Assembly: GCA_029552545.1 (NCBI GenBank)
Contig: JAKPDO010000058.1
Location: 1-51,271 of the forward strand
Source: Planctomycetota bacterium
GTDB lineage: Bacteria > Planctomycetota > Phycisphaerae > Sedimentisphaerales > Anaerohalosphaeraceae
DNA: 51,271 bases
Direction: 5' to 3'
Shown: one piece after another, positions 1 through 7,602 of the stretch
How the letters are laid out: the number at the start of each line of letters is the position of its first letter
Position numbering within the stretch: position 1 is the first letter of the stretch
Made by a program: the position numbers and the translations under genes
The notes under the pieces: generated by a model
Seen by the model: the letters and a program-made list of their open reading frames with translations, nothing else
What the model was told of the DNA's origin: nothing
The model's database searches: none

Positions 1-490
1 CGTGGGATTCGAGTTCCGGCCCGCGGTCGTAGTTTTCCTGGCTGGTGCCGCAGAAGACGCATTGGCCGTCCTGCCAGGTGTGCTCGATGCGCCGGTAGCG
101 GATATTGCCGTCGGGGTTGTCAAAGGCGGAGCAGACCGAATACTTGCCGTTGGCGGCCTTGGAGCAGTAGAGCGAGCGCCGCGCCAAGAGGCCGGTAAAT
201 TCCGTGATGGCGATGCCAAAAAGCTGGTTCTTCATGATGTGGTTGATGCGCGCCTGCCGGTCGGGGATGTGCTGCTCCAGGCCCTTATCCAGCCGTTTGG
301 CGATCTCGCGCAGGAAAACGCCCGATTTGCAGCAGGGGTCGAGAAAGCGCGCCTCTGGGTTGCTCCACAGCTCAGCCGGCAGCAGGTCCAACATCTGATT
401 GGCCAGTTGCGGCGGCGTGAACACCTCATCGCTCGACAGATTCGCCAGACACAGCAGCACATCCGGATTGCAGTTAATCCCCATAGGCAT
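1..490 (-). CDS. DNA methyltransferase-like R-M/defence protein, 3' end outside window
   Basis: This frame runs off the left edge and about 163 residues are visible. It starts with two possible ATGs (490 and 484) that lie inside the 3' end of the gene at 474-1160, so the two are probably translationally coupled. Near the N-terminus it has FTPPQLANQMLDLLP, then LDPCCKSGVFLREI, which looks like a degenerate SAM-binding motif I of N6-adenine methylases. Further on come NQLFGIAITEFTGLLARR and a Cys pair (QCVFCG). This pattern recalls Eco57I-type methylase/restriction proteins. The catalytic N-P-P-Y motif would lie beyond the window. Known from the family: such proteins methylate adenine and may be fused or linked to nucleases. 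Target, activity and length cannot be seen. Confidence 0.7.
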   Translation of the reverse strand, partial: MPMGINCNPDVLLCLANLSSDEVFTPPQLANQMLDLLPAELWSNPEARFLDPCCKSGVFLREIAKRLDKGLEQHIPDRQARINHIMKNQLFGIAITEFTGLLARRSLYCSKAANGKYSVCSAFDNPDGNIRYRRIEHTWQDGQCVFCGTSQENYDRGPELESH

Positions 491-1160
491 CGGATACCTC
501 CAGATAGGGCACCGGCGGATATTCCCTCACCGGCTCCGGCACAAACGCTTCTTCTCCGAGGTCGGAAAACAGTGGCAGACCCCGCATCGTCCCCTGCGCC
601 AGCAGTTCGTGAAAGGCAAAGTCCCGCCGCTTCAGAAGTCGGCTGTTAATCAGCGACCACTCTGAAAAGACAATCGGTTCCGGATTCGGCCCAACGGTCT
701 TCAGGGAAAGGGCGTCTCCGTGAATAATGTTGCGTTTTAAAATATACTGCACCGTCTTCCGGCATTCTTTCTTTGCTTGGTCCCGATAAAGTCGGGTATA
801 GGCCGTATCAAAACAGTCAAACAGCCGCTTGCGGCAGACTTCAGCATTGTCTTCCAGAATATCAATCCCGTACAGAGAAGACACGGAAAGAATCGCATAC
901 CGCTCATATTCCGGTTGACTTTTGGCGTAGCGATTTTCCGCGACCCGCAGCTTCCGCTCCAGAATTTCAATCAGAAAATTCCCCGTCCCGCAGGCTGGCT
1001 CCAGAAAGCGCGAATCGACCCGTTCCGTTTCCAACTTGACCAAATCCAGCATGGCGTTGACGATGGAAGGCGGCGTTAAGACCTCCCCGTAGTCAGCAAC
1101 CCGCTGCCGCGACTGGATGTGAGCGTGCTTTTTCTCGTTTCCGCTGCGAACCTTCTCCAT
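474..1160 (-). CDS. N6-adenine DNA methylase-like protein, 228 aa, motif I only
   Basis: The N-terminal half carries VADYGEVLTPPSIVNAMLDL and then FLEPACGTGNFLIEI, a clear SAM-binding motif I of N6-adenine DNA methyltransferases, followed by YGIDILEDNAEVCRKRL (motif II/III region). No N-P-P-Y/F catalytic motif is present in the 228 residues, so this protein alone is unlikely to be a complete methylase. It overlaps the next minus-strand ORF by 11-17 nt, and that ORF begins with a similar TPP...N.MLDL block, so the two probably act as paired subunits of one restriction-modification or defence locus. The start at 1160 has only a weak upstream purine stretch. Confidence 0.75.
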   Translation of the reverse strand: MEKVRSGNEKKHAHIQSRQRVADYGEVLTPPSIVNAMLDLVKLETERVDSRFLEPACGTGNFLIEILERKLRVAENRYAKSQPEYERYAILSVSSLYGIDILEDNAEVCRKRLFDCFDTAYTRLYRDQAKKECRKTVQYILKRNIIHGDALSLKTVGPNPEPIVFSEWSLINSRLLKRRDFAFHELLAQGTMRGLPLFSDLGEEAFVPEPVREYPPVPYLEVSDAYGD

Positions 1161-1220
1161 ACTGCTTCGATTCCGTTTCGCCCTGTAGAATTGGCGTCTG
1201 AATAAGTTCCTTTTTCTGAA

Positions 1221-1248
1221 AAACTACTCTTTTTTGCAGTATTGTCAA
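1221..1248 (-). promoter_or_regulatory. candidate promoter of the methylase operon
   Basis: On the minus strand TTGACA (1248-1243) is followed after 16 nt by TAGTTT (1226-1221), about 60 nt before the methylase start at 1160. The -35 is perfect but the -10 is poor, so this is only a candidate. Confidence 0.35.
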
Positions 1249-1380
1249 CTTTTTCTCCTCTTCTTTCAATCCCCATTTCCTCCCCGACCAAACCCCGTAA
1301 TCCCGCTCGCCTGTGTCGCCAATCTCTTCTTTTTTAGCATCTTCCGGATGTCAAACATCCGTTTCCAGCCCCGCCGCCCA

Positions 1381-1417
1381 TATACATTTTTTGTATATCA
1401 TGTATACATTTTTTGTA
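1381..1417. repeat. 15-bp direct repeat TATACATTTTTTGTA, two copies 22 bp apart
   Basis: Identical copies lie at 1381-1395 and 1403-1417. The first copy extends to a perfect dyad, TATACA-TTTTT-TGTATA (1381-1397). The 22-bp period equals about two helical turns, which would place two protein dimers on the same face of the DNA. It sits between divergent units (methylase locus on minus, nrdJ on plus), so an operator is plausible. No regulator gene is next to it. Confidence 0.55.
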
Positions 1418-1591
1418 AGCGCCAAAACACAAACAAAAATGCCACTGCAGTTCACACAAACACCCAAAAAAAGCCGGACTATCGCCCCGCAAAAAAATTT
1501 TTCGCCGTAGCTTCAAGCCCCGCAAGGACTAATGATTCGCTAACATTTTTTTGCCGTTTTTCCTCTTGTCCCTTCCCCGACTCCAGGTATC

Positions 1592-1633
1592 ATAAAAGAG
1601 AAGGAAGCAACAACATATTGTAGTCTCTTTTAT
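1592..1633. repeat. 10-bp inverted repeat upstream of nrdJ
   Basis: ATAAAAGAGA (1592-1601) pairs perfectly with TCTCTTTTAT (1624-1633) across a 22-nt loop that itself holds the small dyad ACAACATATTGT. It lies just upstream of the probable nrdJ -10 (1654-1659). It could be a regulator site or the weak end of upstream transcription. Confidence 0.4.
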
Positions 1634-1705
1634 ATCTTTGCAATATCTTGTATTATAATAAGTTATGACAGGGATGTCCCCGTGTCGGACGAAAGGAACA
1701 AAACA

Positions 1706-4700
1706 ATGAGCCAAGCACCCGAAAAAAAAGGGCTTCAGCCGTGGGAAAATCATTCTAACCACTCTGCCCGCAAGGGTTTAAAGATAGACCCGTTTTTTGC
1801 AACGCCCGGCCGTCACCCCTTCGAGGAGCTCGTCTGGGAGACCCGCCAGGCCAAGATTACCGACGATTCCGGCAAGCCAATCTTCGAGCAAAACGATGTC
1901 GAAGTGCCGGCTTCCTGGAGCCAGCTGGCGACGAAAGTAGTTGTAAGCAAATATTTTTACGGCGATATCCAGTCCGGCCAGCGCGAAAACTCCGTCAAGC
2001 AGTTAGTCCACCGCGTCTGCCGCGCCATTGCCGACCGCGGCCTTCGCGACGGCTATTTTTTGACCGAACAGGACGCCGAAAACTTCTATCACGAGCTCAC
2101 CTGGCTGTGCGTAAATCAATACGGCGCCTTCAATTCTCCCGTTTGGTTCAACGTCGGCCTCTATGACGTGTACCATATCGAAGGCAGCCCGCACAACTAC
2201 CACTGGGACGACCGCCAGAAAAAGGCCGTCCCGTGCCCCAACAGCTATGAATACCCGCAGGCGTCGGCCTGTTTCATCCAGTCCGTTCAGGACACGATGG
2301 AAGACATTATGCGGCTGGCCCGCAGCGAGGCGATGCTTTTCAAGCACGGCTCGGGCACCGGCACGGACCTGTCCACGCTCCGCAGCAGCCGCGAAAAACT
2401 GTCCGGCGGCGGTAAACCCTCGGGCCCGCTGAGCTTTATGCGCGTCTATGACCAGATTGCGGCCGTCATTAAATCCGGCGGAAAGACCCGCCGCGCCGCC
2501 AAGATGCAGTCGCTCAAAATCGACCATCCGGACATCAAAGAGTTTATCACCTGCAAGACGCTGGAGGAAAAGAAGGCCTGGGCGCTGATTGAGCAGGGCT
2601 ACGACCCCAACGAGGCCTACGACAGCATTATGTTCCAGAACAGCAATCTGTCCGTGCGGCTGACAGATGAGTTTATGGAAGCCGTCGAAAAAGACGGCCT
2701 CTGGACGACCCGCTCAGTTACGACCGGCCAGCCCGTGGAGACCTATTCCGCTCGCGAACTGATGCGGCTGATTGCCGAAGGCACCCGCGTCTGCGGAGAC
2801 CCGGGTGTGCAGTACCACACGACCATCAACAAGTGGCACACCTGCCCCAACAGCGGGCCGATAAACGCCTCCAATCCCTGCAGCGAGTATATGTTTATCG
2901 ATGATTCGGCCTGCAATCTGGCCTCGCTGAATCTGATGAAGTTCCGCCGCGATGACGGCACCTTTGACATTCAGCGGTTCAAACAGGCCGTCCGCATCTT
3001 CATCATCGCGCAGGACATCCTCGTGGATATGGGCAGCTATCCGGAGCCCAAAATCGCCGAAAACAGCCACCGATTCCGCCCGCTCGGGCTGGGGTATGCC
3101 AACCTCGGCAGTCTGATTATGAGTCTGGCACTGCCGTATGATTCCGAAGGCGGCCGGGCGATTGCCGCAGCCATTACGGCCATTCTGACCGGCACGGCCT
3201 ATATCGCCAGTGCGGAGCTGGCCTCGGTCAAGGGGCCGTTCAGTGAGTTTGAGGAGAACCGCGAGCCGATGATGCGCGTGATTGCGATGCACCGCGAGCA
3301 TGCCTATCATCTGCCCGAGATGCACTGCCCGCAGGACCTGCTCAGTGCGGCCAAGAACGTCTGGGACCAGGCCTTCGATGCCGGCTCGCAGTACGGCTTC
3401 CGCAATGCGCAGACCACCGTGCTGGCCCCGACTGGCACCATCGGGTTTATGATGGACTGCGACACCACCGGTGTGGAGCCGGATATTGCGCTGGTGAAGT
3501 ACAAGCTGCTGGCCGGCGGCGGCATGCTCAAAATCGTCAACCGCACCGTTCCGATGGCCCTCGAGCGGCTCGGATACAGCCCGGAGGAAATCAAGAGCAT
3601 CTGCGATACAATCGACCGCGACGACACCATCGAAACGGCGACGGCTCTGCGGCCCGAGCATCTGCCCATCTTCGACTGTGCCTTCAAGCCCAAGAACGGC
3701 AAGCGGCACATCCACTATATGGCTCATCTGAAGATGATGGCCGCCGTTCAGCCGTTCCTGTCCGGGGCGATCAGCAAGACCATCAATATGCCCAACGAGG
3801 CCACTACGGAAGAGATTATGTCCGCCTATATTGAGGGCTGGAAGATGGGTCTGAAGGCCGTGGCGATTTATCGCGACGGCTCCAAACGCCTTCAGCCGGT
3901 CAATGTGGAAAACAAAGAGCAAAAAAAAACCAAATCTTCGGAAAATCAGGCTGTTGCACGGCCTTTCCGCCGACGTTTGCCTGATACCCGCAACAGCATT
4001 ACCCACAAATTTTCTGTGGCGGGCCACGAGGGCTATCTGACGGTCGGTCTTTATGAGGACGGCCAGCCCGGCGAGCTGTTTATCACGATGGCCAAAGAGG
4101 GCAGCACGGTCGGCGGCCTGATGGATGTCGTGGGCACCTGTGTATCGATGGCCCTCCAGTATGGGGTGCCGCTGATTACGCTGGTGGACAAGTTCCGCCA
4201 TGCCCGCTTCGAGCCGGCTGGGATGACCTCCAACAAAAACATTCCCTTTGCCAAGAGTCTGATTGATTACATTTTCTGCTGGCTGGGCTGTCAGTTTATT
4301 CCGGGCTATGCGGAAAAGAATATGCCCAACCATGCCCCGGCCCCGGCGGAGAATCCTACAACCACCACCGCCAAGCAGCTGGTGGAAAAAACGCAGGATT
4401 TGGCCAAGAAAATCGGGCAGGCCCGGGCTCTCGAGAGAAAGGCGGCGGCCGCCAAACCGGAACCCCAGACCCCGGCGGCGCTGAAAACGGAGCGTCCGAT
4501 TCCGGCCCGGTTTGACCGAGCGGCCGACCGGGCGGTCGAGCTGGTTGGTTCGGTCCTTCAGAATCCGGACGGCACCCAGGCCGAGGCCGTTCTCATCCAG
4601 CAGTACAACAGCCAGTTTGAGCATTTTCAGGATGATGCGCCGGCCTGCGATGTCTGCGGAAGCATCTGCGTGCGGAACGGCGCCTGCTATCGGTGCTACA

Positions 4701-4729
4701 ACTGCGGCAATTCGATGGGATGCAGTTAA
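1706..4729 (+). CDS. nrdJ: adenosylcobalamin-dependent (class II) ribonucleotide reductase
   Basis: Reduces ribonucleotides to deoxyribonucleotides with a B12-generated thiyl radical, independent of oxygen. The 1007-aa protein shows the reductase core: an early active-site Cys in QASACFIQS, the glycine-rich FKHGSGTGTDLSTLR segment, the radical-bearing Cys in NPCSEYMF, and PTGTIGFMMDCDTTGVEPD. A TSCPD-type C-terminal region with EGSTVGGLMDVVG follows, then a Pro/Ala-rich linker and a C-terminal Cys cluster (CDVCGSICVRNGACYRC and on), which is the re-reducing tail of this family. The ATG at 1706 was chosen over a GTG at 1682 because GAAAGGA precedes it at good spacing. The gene is single and is followed by a terminator. 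No NrdR-type box pair was convincingly found. Confidence 0.95.
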   Translation: MSQAPEKKGLQPWENHSNHSARKGLKIDPFFATPGRHPFEELVWETRQAKITDDSGKPIFEQNDVEVPASWSQLATKVVVSKYFYGDIQSGQRENSVKQLVHRVCRAIADRGLRDGYFLTEQDAENFYHELTWLCVNQYGAFNSPVWFNVGLYDVYHIEGSPHNYHWDDRQKKAVPCPNSYEYPQASACFIQSVQDTMEDIMRLARSEAMLFKHGSGTGTDLSTLRSSREKLSGGGKPSGPLSFMRVYDQIAAVIKSGGKTRRAAKMQSLKIDHPDIKEFITCKTLEEKKAWALIEQGYDPNEAYDSIMFQNSNLSVRLTDEFMEAVEKDGLWTTRSVTTGQPVETYSARELMRLIAEGTRVCGDPGVQYHTTINKWHTCPNSGPINASNPCSEYMFIDDSACNLASLNLMKFRRDDGTFDIQRFKQAVRIFIIAQDILVDMGSYPEPKIAENSHRFRPLGLGYANLGSLIMSLALPYDSEGGRAIAAAITAILTGTAYIASAELASVKGPFSEFEENREPMMRVIAMHREHAYHLPEMHCPQDLLSAAKNVWDQAFDAGSQYGFRNAQTTVLAPTGTIGFMMDCDTTGVEPDIALVKYKLLAGGGMLKIVNRTVPMALERLGYSPEEIKSICDTIDRDDTIETATALRPEHLPIFDCAFKPKNGKRHIHYMAHLKMMAAVQPFLSGAISKTINMPNEATTEEIMSAYIEGWKMGLKAVAIYRDGSKRLQPVNVENKEQKKTKSSENQAVARPFRRRLPDTRNSITHKFSVAGHEGYLTVGLYEDGQPGELFITMAKEGSTVGGLMDVVGTCVSMALQYGVPLITLVDKFRHARFEPAGMTSNKNIPFAKSLIDYIFCWLGCQFIPGYAEKNMPNHAPAPAENPTTTTAKQLVEKTQDLAKKIGQARALERKAAAAKPEPQTPAALKTERPIPARFDRAADRAVELVGSVLQNPDGTQAEAVLIQQYNSQFEHFQDDAPACDVCGSICVRNGACYRCYNCGNSMGCS

Positions 4730-4746
4730 TCGAAATGAAATCTGAC

Positions 4747-4777
4747 AAAAGGCCGGTCTTTAATGGCCGGCCTTTTT
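4747..4777. terminator. bidirectional terminator between nrdJ and the DUF3616 gene
   Basis: AAAAGGCCGG (4747-4756) pairs with CCGGCCTTTT (4767-4776) around a 10-nt loop and is followed by more T residues. A run of A before the stem gives the same function for the convergent minus-strand gene. Confidence 0.85.
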
Positions 4778-4799
4778 TGTTTTTCTTCATTCAAGAGGT

Positions 4800-5888
4800 T
4801 CAAAGCGGTTTGTAAATCCGCACGCGGAACGTTTGCCGCAGGTCATTGGTCAGAAATTTGTTCGGACATTTGCCGTTGGGCAGGAGTTCTCCTTCCTGAC
4901 AGTCGGCAGGGGAGCTGACCTCGATTTCGAGTGTTCCGTCATCGCTGAATATCCACAGCTCGCCGCTGACGGGATGCACGGCAATTCCTTCCGGGGTAAA
5001 ACGGTCTTTGCGGTCCCATTCCCATACCGGCTGGGGCGAATGCTCCATATCCCCGTCCCAAACGTATAACGCACAGGTGGTTTCCTCATCCACCGGTCCG
5101 GCCAGCACATAATGAACTTTTCTCGCCGGGTCATATTCCATCCCCCGCAGCCCCCGGCCCTCCAAATCCCATAAAACAATCTGCCCGAATTGCGCGGGTT
5201 TTCCTTTTACAACCTCTTGCGGGTTGAGCAGCTCAAATGCAATTGCTTTGGGCGGGCTTTTTTTGTCGGGCTTGTAAAGCGGATTCCGCAGTCCAATCAG
5301 GAGCGAGCGGCGTGCCGGCAAGTACGTCATTGCTTCAATATTCAGTCCCTCTTTTTTCGGGGCCAGTTTTTCGCGTTCTTTTTTGGACAAATCTTCGTTC
5401 AGCCGCACGGCCTTGTCCAGTTTCAGAAAGGCCGCCTCCGGCCAAGACAAAAACTGCTCCATCAGATTCAGGCACGGTTCACCGACTGGTTCCATTGTCG
5501 GCAGGGCGGGGGCGGTTTTCGACGGGGCGGCTGCAAAGAAACGATAGCGGCTTGTGCGCACCTTGCCGTCTTTGTTGCGCCCGTGTGAGGTAATCCAGTA
5601 AATTACTCCGTCCGCCTCAGCGGCCGCCTCAATATCCGCCTCCGGAAACCGGCTGTCCACCCTCAAGAAACCGCTTAAATCGAGACTCCAGACGGGCTTG
5701 TCTGTTTTTTCAATCGAGTAAATCCGGATTCTGTTTGATTCATCGTTGGCGACGGCAAAATGATTCGGATCCAGAAAGACCGCCGCAGAAATGTCCGCCG
5801 CTCCATGAAACGTAAGTTCTTTGAATGGAATCTGCTCGGCAGGAAGCATAACGCTCAACCCTAAAAGAAGAACCATAGTTGTCGTCAT
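4800..5888 (-). CDS. secreted DUF3616-like protein
   Basis: The 362-aa product starts at 5888 (MTTTMVLLLGLSVMLPAEQ), a signal peptide preceded by AAAGGA. A longer in-frame start would spoil the signal. The mature part begins with FHGAADISAAVFLDPNHF, followed by DIEAAAEADGVIYWITSHGR and later GLNIEAMTYLP and FTPEGIAVHPVSGELW. These blocks match the pattern I know as DUF3616, a beta-propeller-like family common in Planctomycetes whose function is not established. It ends convergently with nrdJ at a shared terminator and is divergent from araA. Location is probably periplasmic or extracellular. Confidence 0.75.
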   Translation of the reverse strand: MTTTMVLLLGLSVMLPAEQIPFKELTFHGAADISAAVFLDPNHFAVANDESNRIRIYSIEKTDKPVWSLDLSGFLRVDSRFPEADIEAAAEADGVIYWITSHGRNKDGKVRTSRYRFFAAAPSKTAPALPTMEPVGEPCLNLMEQFLSWPEAAFLKLDKAVRLNEDLSKKEREKLAPKKEGLNIEAMTYLPARRSLLIGLRNPLYKPDKKSPPKAIAFELLNPQEVVKGKPAQFGQIVLWDLEGRGLRGMEYDPARKVHYVLAGPVDEETTCALYVWDGDMEHSPQPVWEWDRKDRFTPEGIAVHPVSGELWIFSDDGTLEIEVSSPADCQEGELLPNGKCPNKFLTNDLRQTFRVRIYKPL

Positions 5889-5931
5889 AGTCGTTCCTTT
5901 TCGTCCGGTTCCGTTGCTGGCTTTTAGATGG

Positions 5932-5959
5932 ATTATAAGTATAGCCGTTTCGTTCCCAA
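5932..5959 (-). promoter_or_regulatory. sigma70-type promoter of the DUF3616 gene
   Basis: Minus strand: TTGGGA (5959-5954), a 16-nt spacer, TATAAT (5937-5932), about 44 nt ahead of the ATG at 5888. Confidence 0.55.
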
Positions 5960-5977
5960 AACTCGAGCTGTTCTTTC

Positions 5978-6006
5978 TTGACAGATGCATTTTTCGGCGG
6001 TAGTGT
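5978..6006 (+). promoter_or_regulatory. candidate araA promoter
   Basis: TTGACA (5978-5983) is followed after exactly 17 nt by TAGTGT (6001-6006). The -10 is weak. It overlaps the divergent upstream region of the DUF3616 gene. Confidence 0.45.
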
Positions 6007-6062
6007 ACCGACATTGGTTAAAACCTTTCTAACAAAAAAGCGGCGCATTAGGGAGAAATTTT

Positions 6063-7556
6063 ATGGATACCCTCAAGCAGTTCGAAGTCTGGTTTGTCAC
6101 CGGCAGTCAGCATCTCTATGGTCCCAAGGCCCTCAAGCAGGTCGATAAAGATTCCGAGCAGATCGCCAAATCCCTCAACGCAGACCCGGCTATTCCCTGC
6201 AAGGTCGTTTTCAAGCCGGTTCTGACCGGTCCGGATGAAATCGCCAAGCTCTGTCTGGAGGCCAACAGCACACCCGCCTGTGTCGGGCTGATTACCTGGA
6301 TGCACACGTTCTCGCCGGCCAAGATGTGGATTAAGGGGCTGGACCTTCTCAAGAAGCCGATTGTCCACCTCCACACGCAGTTCAACCGCGACCTGCCGTG
6401 GGATACGATTGATATGGATTATATGAACCTTCACCAGTCCGCACATGGCTGCCGGGAATACGGGTTTATCATGACCCGGATGCGCAAGAACCGCAAAGTC
6501 GTCGTCGGCCACTGGAAAGACCCGGAAGTCATCGAGCGGCTGGCCGTCTGGATGCGGGCCGCCTGCGGCTGGAATGAAATGCAGAACCTCAAGGTCTGCC
6601 GCTGGGGCGACAATATGCGTCAGGTCGCTGTGACCGAAGGCGACAAGGTCGAGGCCCAGATTCGCCTGGGTGTTTCCGTCAACGGCTACGGCGTCGGCGA
6701 CCTCGTGGCCAAAATCGAAGAGGTTTCCGATGCGCAGGTGGATGCCCTCATCAAGGAATACAAGGATGCCTACAAGATGAAGGTCAAGCCCGAGCAGATG
6801 GAATCCGTCCGCATTGCCGCCCGAATTGAAGCGGGGATGCGGGCCTTCCTCGAAGAAGGGGGCTTTAAGGCCTTCACCACGACGTTTGAAGACCTGCACG
6901 GTCTGCTTCAGCTGCCCGGTCTGGCTGTTCAGCGTCTGATGGCCGACGGCTACGGATTCGGCGCCGAAGGCGACTGGAAAACCGCCGCTCTTGTGCGGGC
7001 GATGAAGGTGATGGCAACCGGTCTGAAGGGCGGCACCTCCTTTATGGAAGACTACACCTATCATATGGACCCCAAGTGCAGCAAGGTGCTCGGTGCGCAT
7101 ATGCTCGAGGTCTGCTCGTCCATCGCCGCGGGCAAACCCAGTCTGGAAGTGCATCCGCTGGGCATCGGCGGCAAGGCCGACCCGGTCCGCGTGGTTTTCA
7201 ATACCCCCGCGGGAGACGGCATCAACGCCTCGCTGATTGATATGGGCAATCGGTTCCGGATGATTGTCAATGAAGTCAAGGTTGTTAAGCCCGATGCGGA
7301 CCTGCCCAAGCTGCCGGTGGCCCGTGTGGTCTGGATTCCTCAGCCCAATCTTAAGACGGCGGCGGCGGCCTGGATTCTGGCCGGCGGGGCCCACCATACG
7401 GCGTTCAGTATGGCTGTTACCAGCGAATTCATCGAAGATTTCTGTGAGATGGCGGGTATCGAATATGTCCTGATTGACAAGAACACCACGATTCCCGACA
7501 TCAAAAAGGAACTTCGCTGGAACGAAGTCTATTACGCTCTGGCCAAAGGATTCTGA
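6063..7556 (+). CDS. araA: L-arabinose isomerase
   Basis: Converts L-arabinose to L-ribulose, the first step of bacterial arabinose catabolism, in the cytoplasm with a divalent metal such as Mn. The 497-aa length is normal for AraA. It opens with [14 protein letters not shown], the AraA signature, and carries [20 protein letters not shown] and GGAHHTAFS, which hold the metal-binding Glu and His residues. GGGAGA precedes the ATG at 6063. The next gene, a secreted arabinofuranosidase, follows after 46 nt, so release and isomerisation of arabinose are probably co-expressed. Ribulokinase and ribulose-5-phosphate epimerase genes are not in the window. Confidence 0.96.
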   Translation: MDTLKQFEVWFVTGSQHLYGPKALKQVDKDSEQIAKSLNADPAIPCKVVFKPVLTGPDEIAKLCLEANSTPACVGLITWMHTFSPAKMWIKGLDLLKKPIVHLHTQFNRDLPWDTIDMDYMNLHQSAHGCREYGFIMTRMRKNRKVVVGHWKDPEVIERLAVWMRAACGWNEMQNLKVCRWGDNMRQVAVTEGDKVEAQIRLGVSVNGYGVGDLVAKIEEVSDAQVDALIKEYKDAYKMKVKPEQMESVRIAARIEAGMRAFLEEGGFKAFTTTFEDLHGLLQLPGLAVQRLMADGYGFGAEGDWKTAALVRAMKVMATGLKGGTSFMEDYTYHMDPKCSKVLGAHMLEVCSSIAAGKPSLEVHPLGIGGKADPVRVVFNTPAGDGINASLIDMGNRFRMIVNEVKVVKPDADLPKLPVARVVWIPQPNLKTAAAAWILAGGAHHTAFSMAVTSEFIEDFCEMAGIEYVLIDKNTTIPDIKKELRWNEVYYALAKGF

Positions 7557-7602
7557 TCGCTCCAAACCAACAGACTGTTTTGAAGAGAAGAAAGGGTGCA
7601 GG

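Larger units (their letters stand above)
1161..1705. other. AT-rich intergenic region between methylase locus and nrdJ
   Basis: There is no convincing gene in these roughly 545 bases. Open frames here are short, and their translations are low in complexity and lack motifs. The region holds a candidate minus-strand promoter (1221-1248), a 15-bp direct repeat with 22-bp period (1381-1417), a 10-bp inverted repeat (1592-1633) and a TATAAT at 1654-1659 that could be the nrdJ -10 element. No good -35 lies 16-18 bp before that TATAAT. No cobalamin riboswitch is visible. Confidence 0.6.

Noticed and set aside
1234..1623. 129-codon plus-strand frame upstream of nrdJ
   Set aside because: Low-complexity Phe/Ser/Lys-rich translation, no ribosome site, and it overlaps the repeats. 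Considered non-coding.
1592..1660. NrdR boxes or a cobalamin riboswitch ahead of nrdJ
   Set aside because: ACAACATATTGT only loosely resembles an NrdR box and no second box lies at the canonical distance. The leader from the likely -10 to the ATG is about 45 nt, too short for a cobalamin riboswitch.
2714..4624. Long open frame (636 codons) antisense to nrdJ
   Set aside because: It is fully opposite a certain gene, shows no motif, and arises from the codon bias of the sense gene. The similar long antisense frames opposite araA (6048-7613), the protease-like gene (17423-18709) and pheT (43971-45311) were rejected for the same reason.
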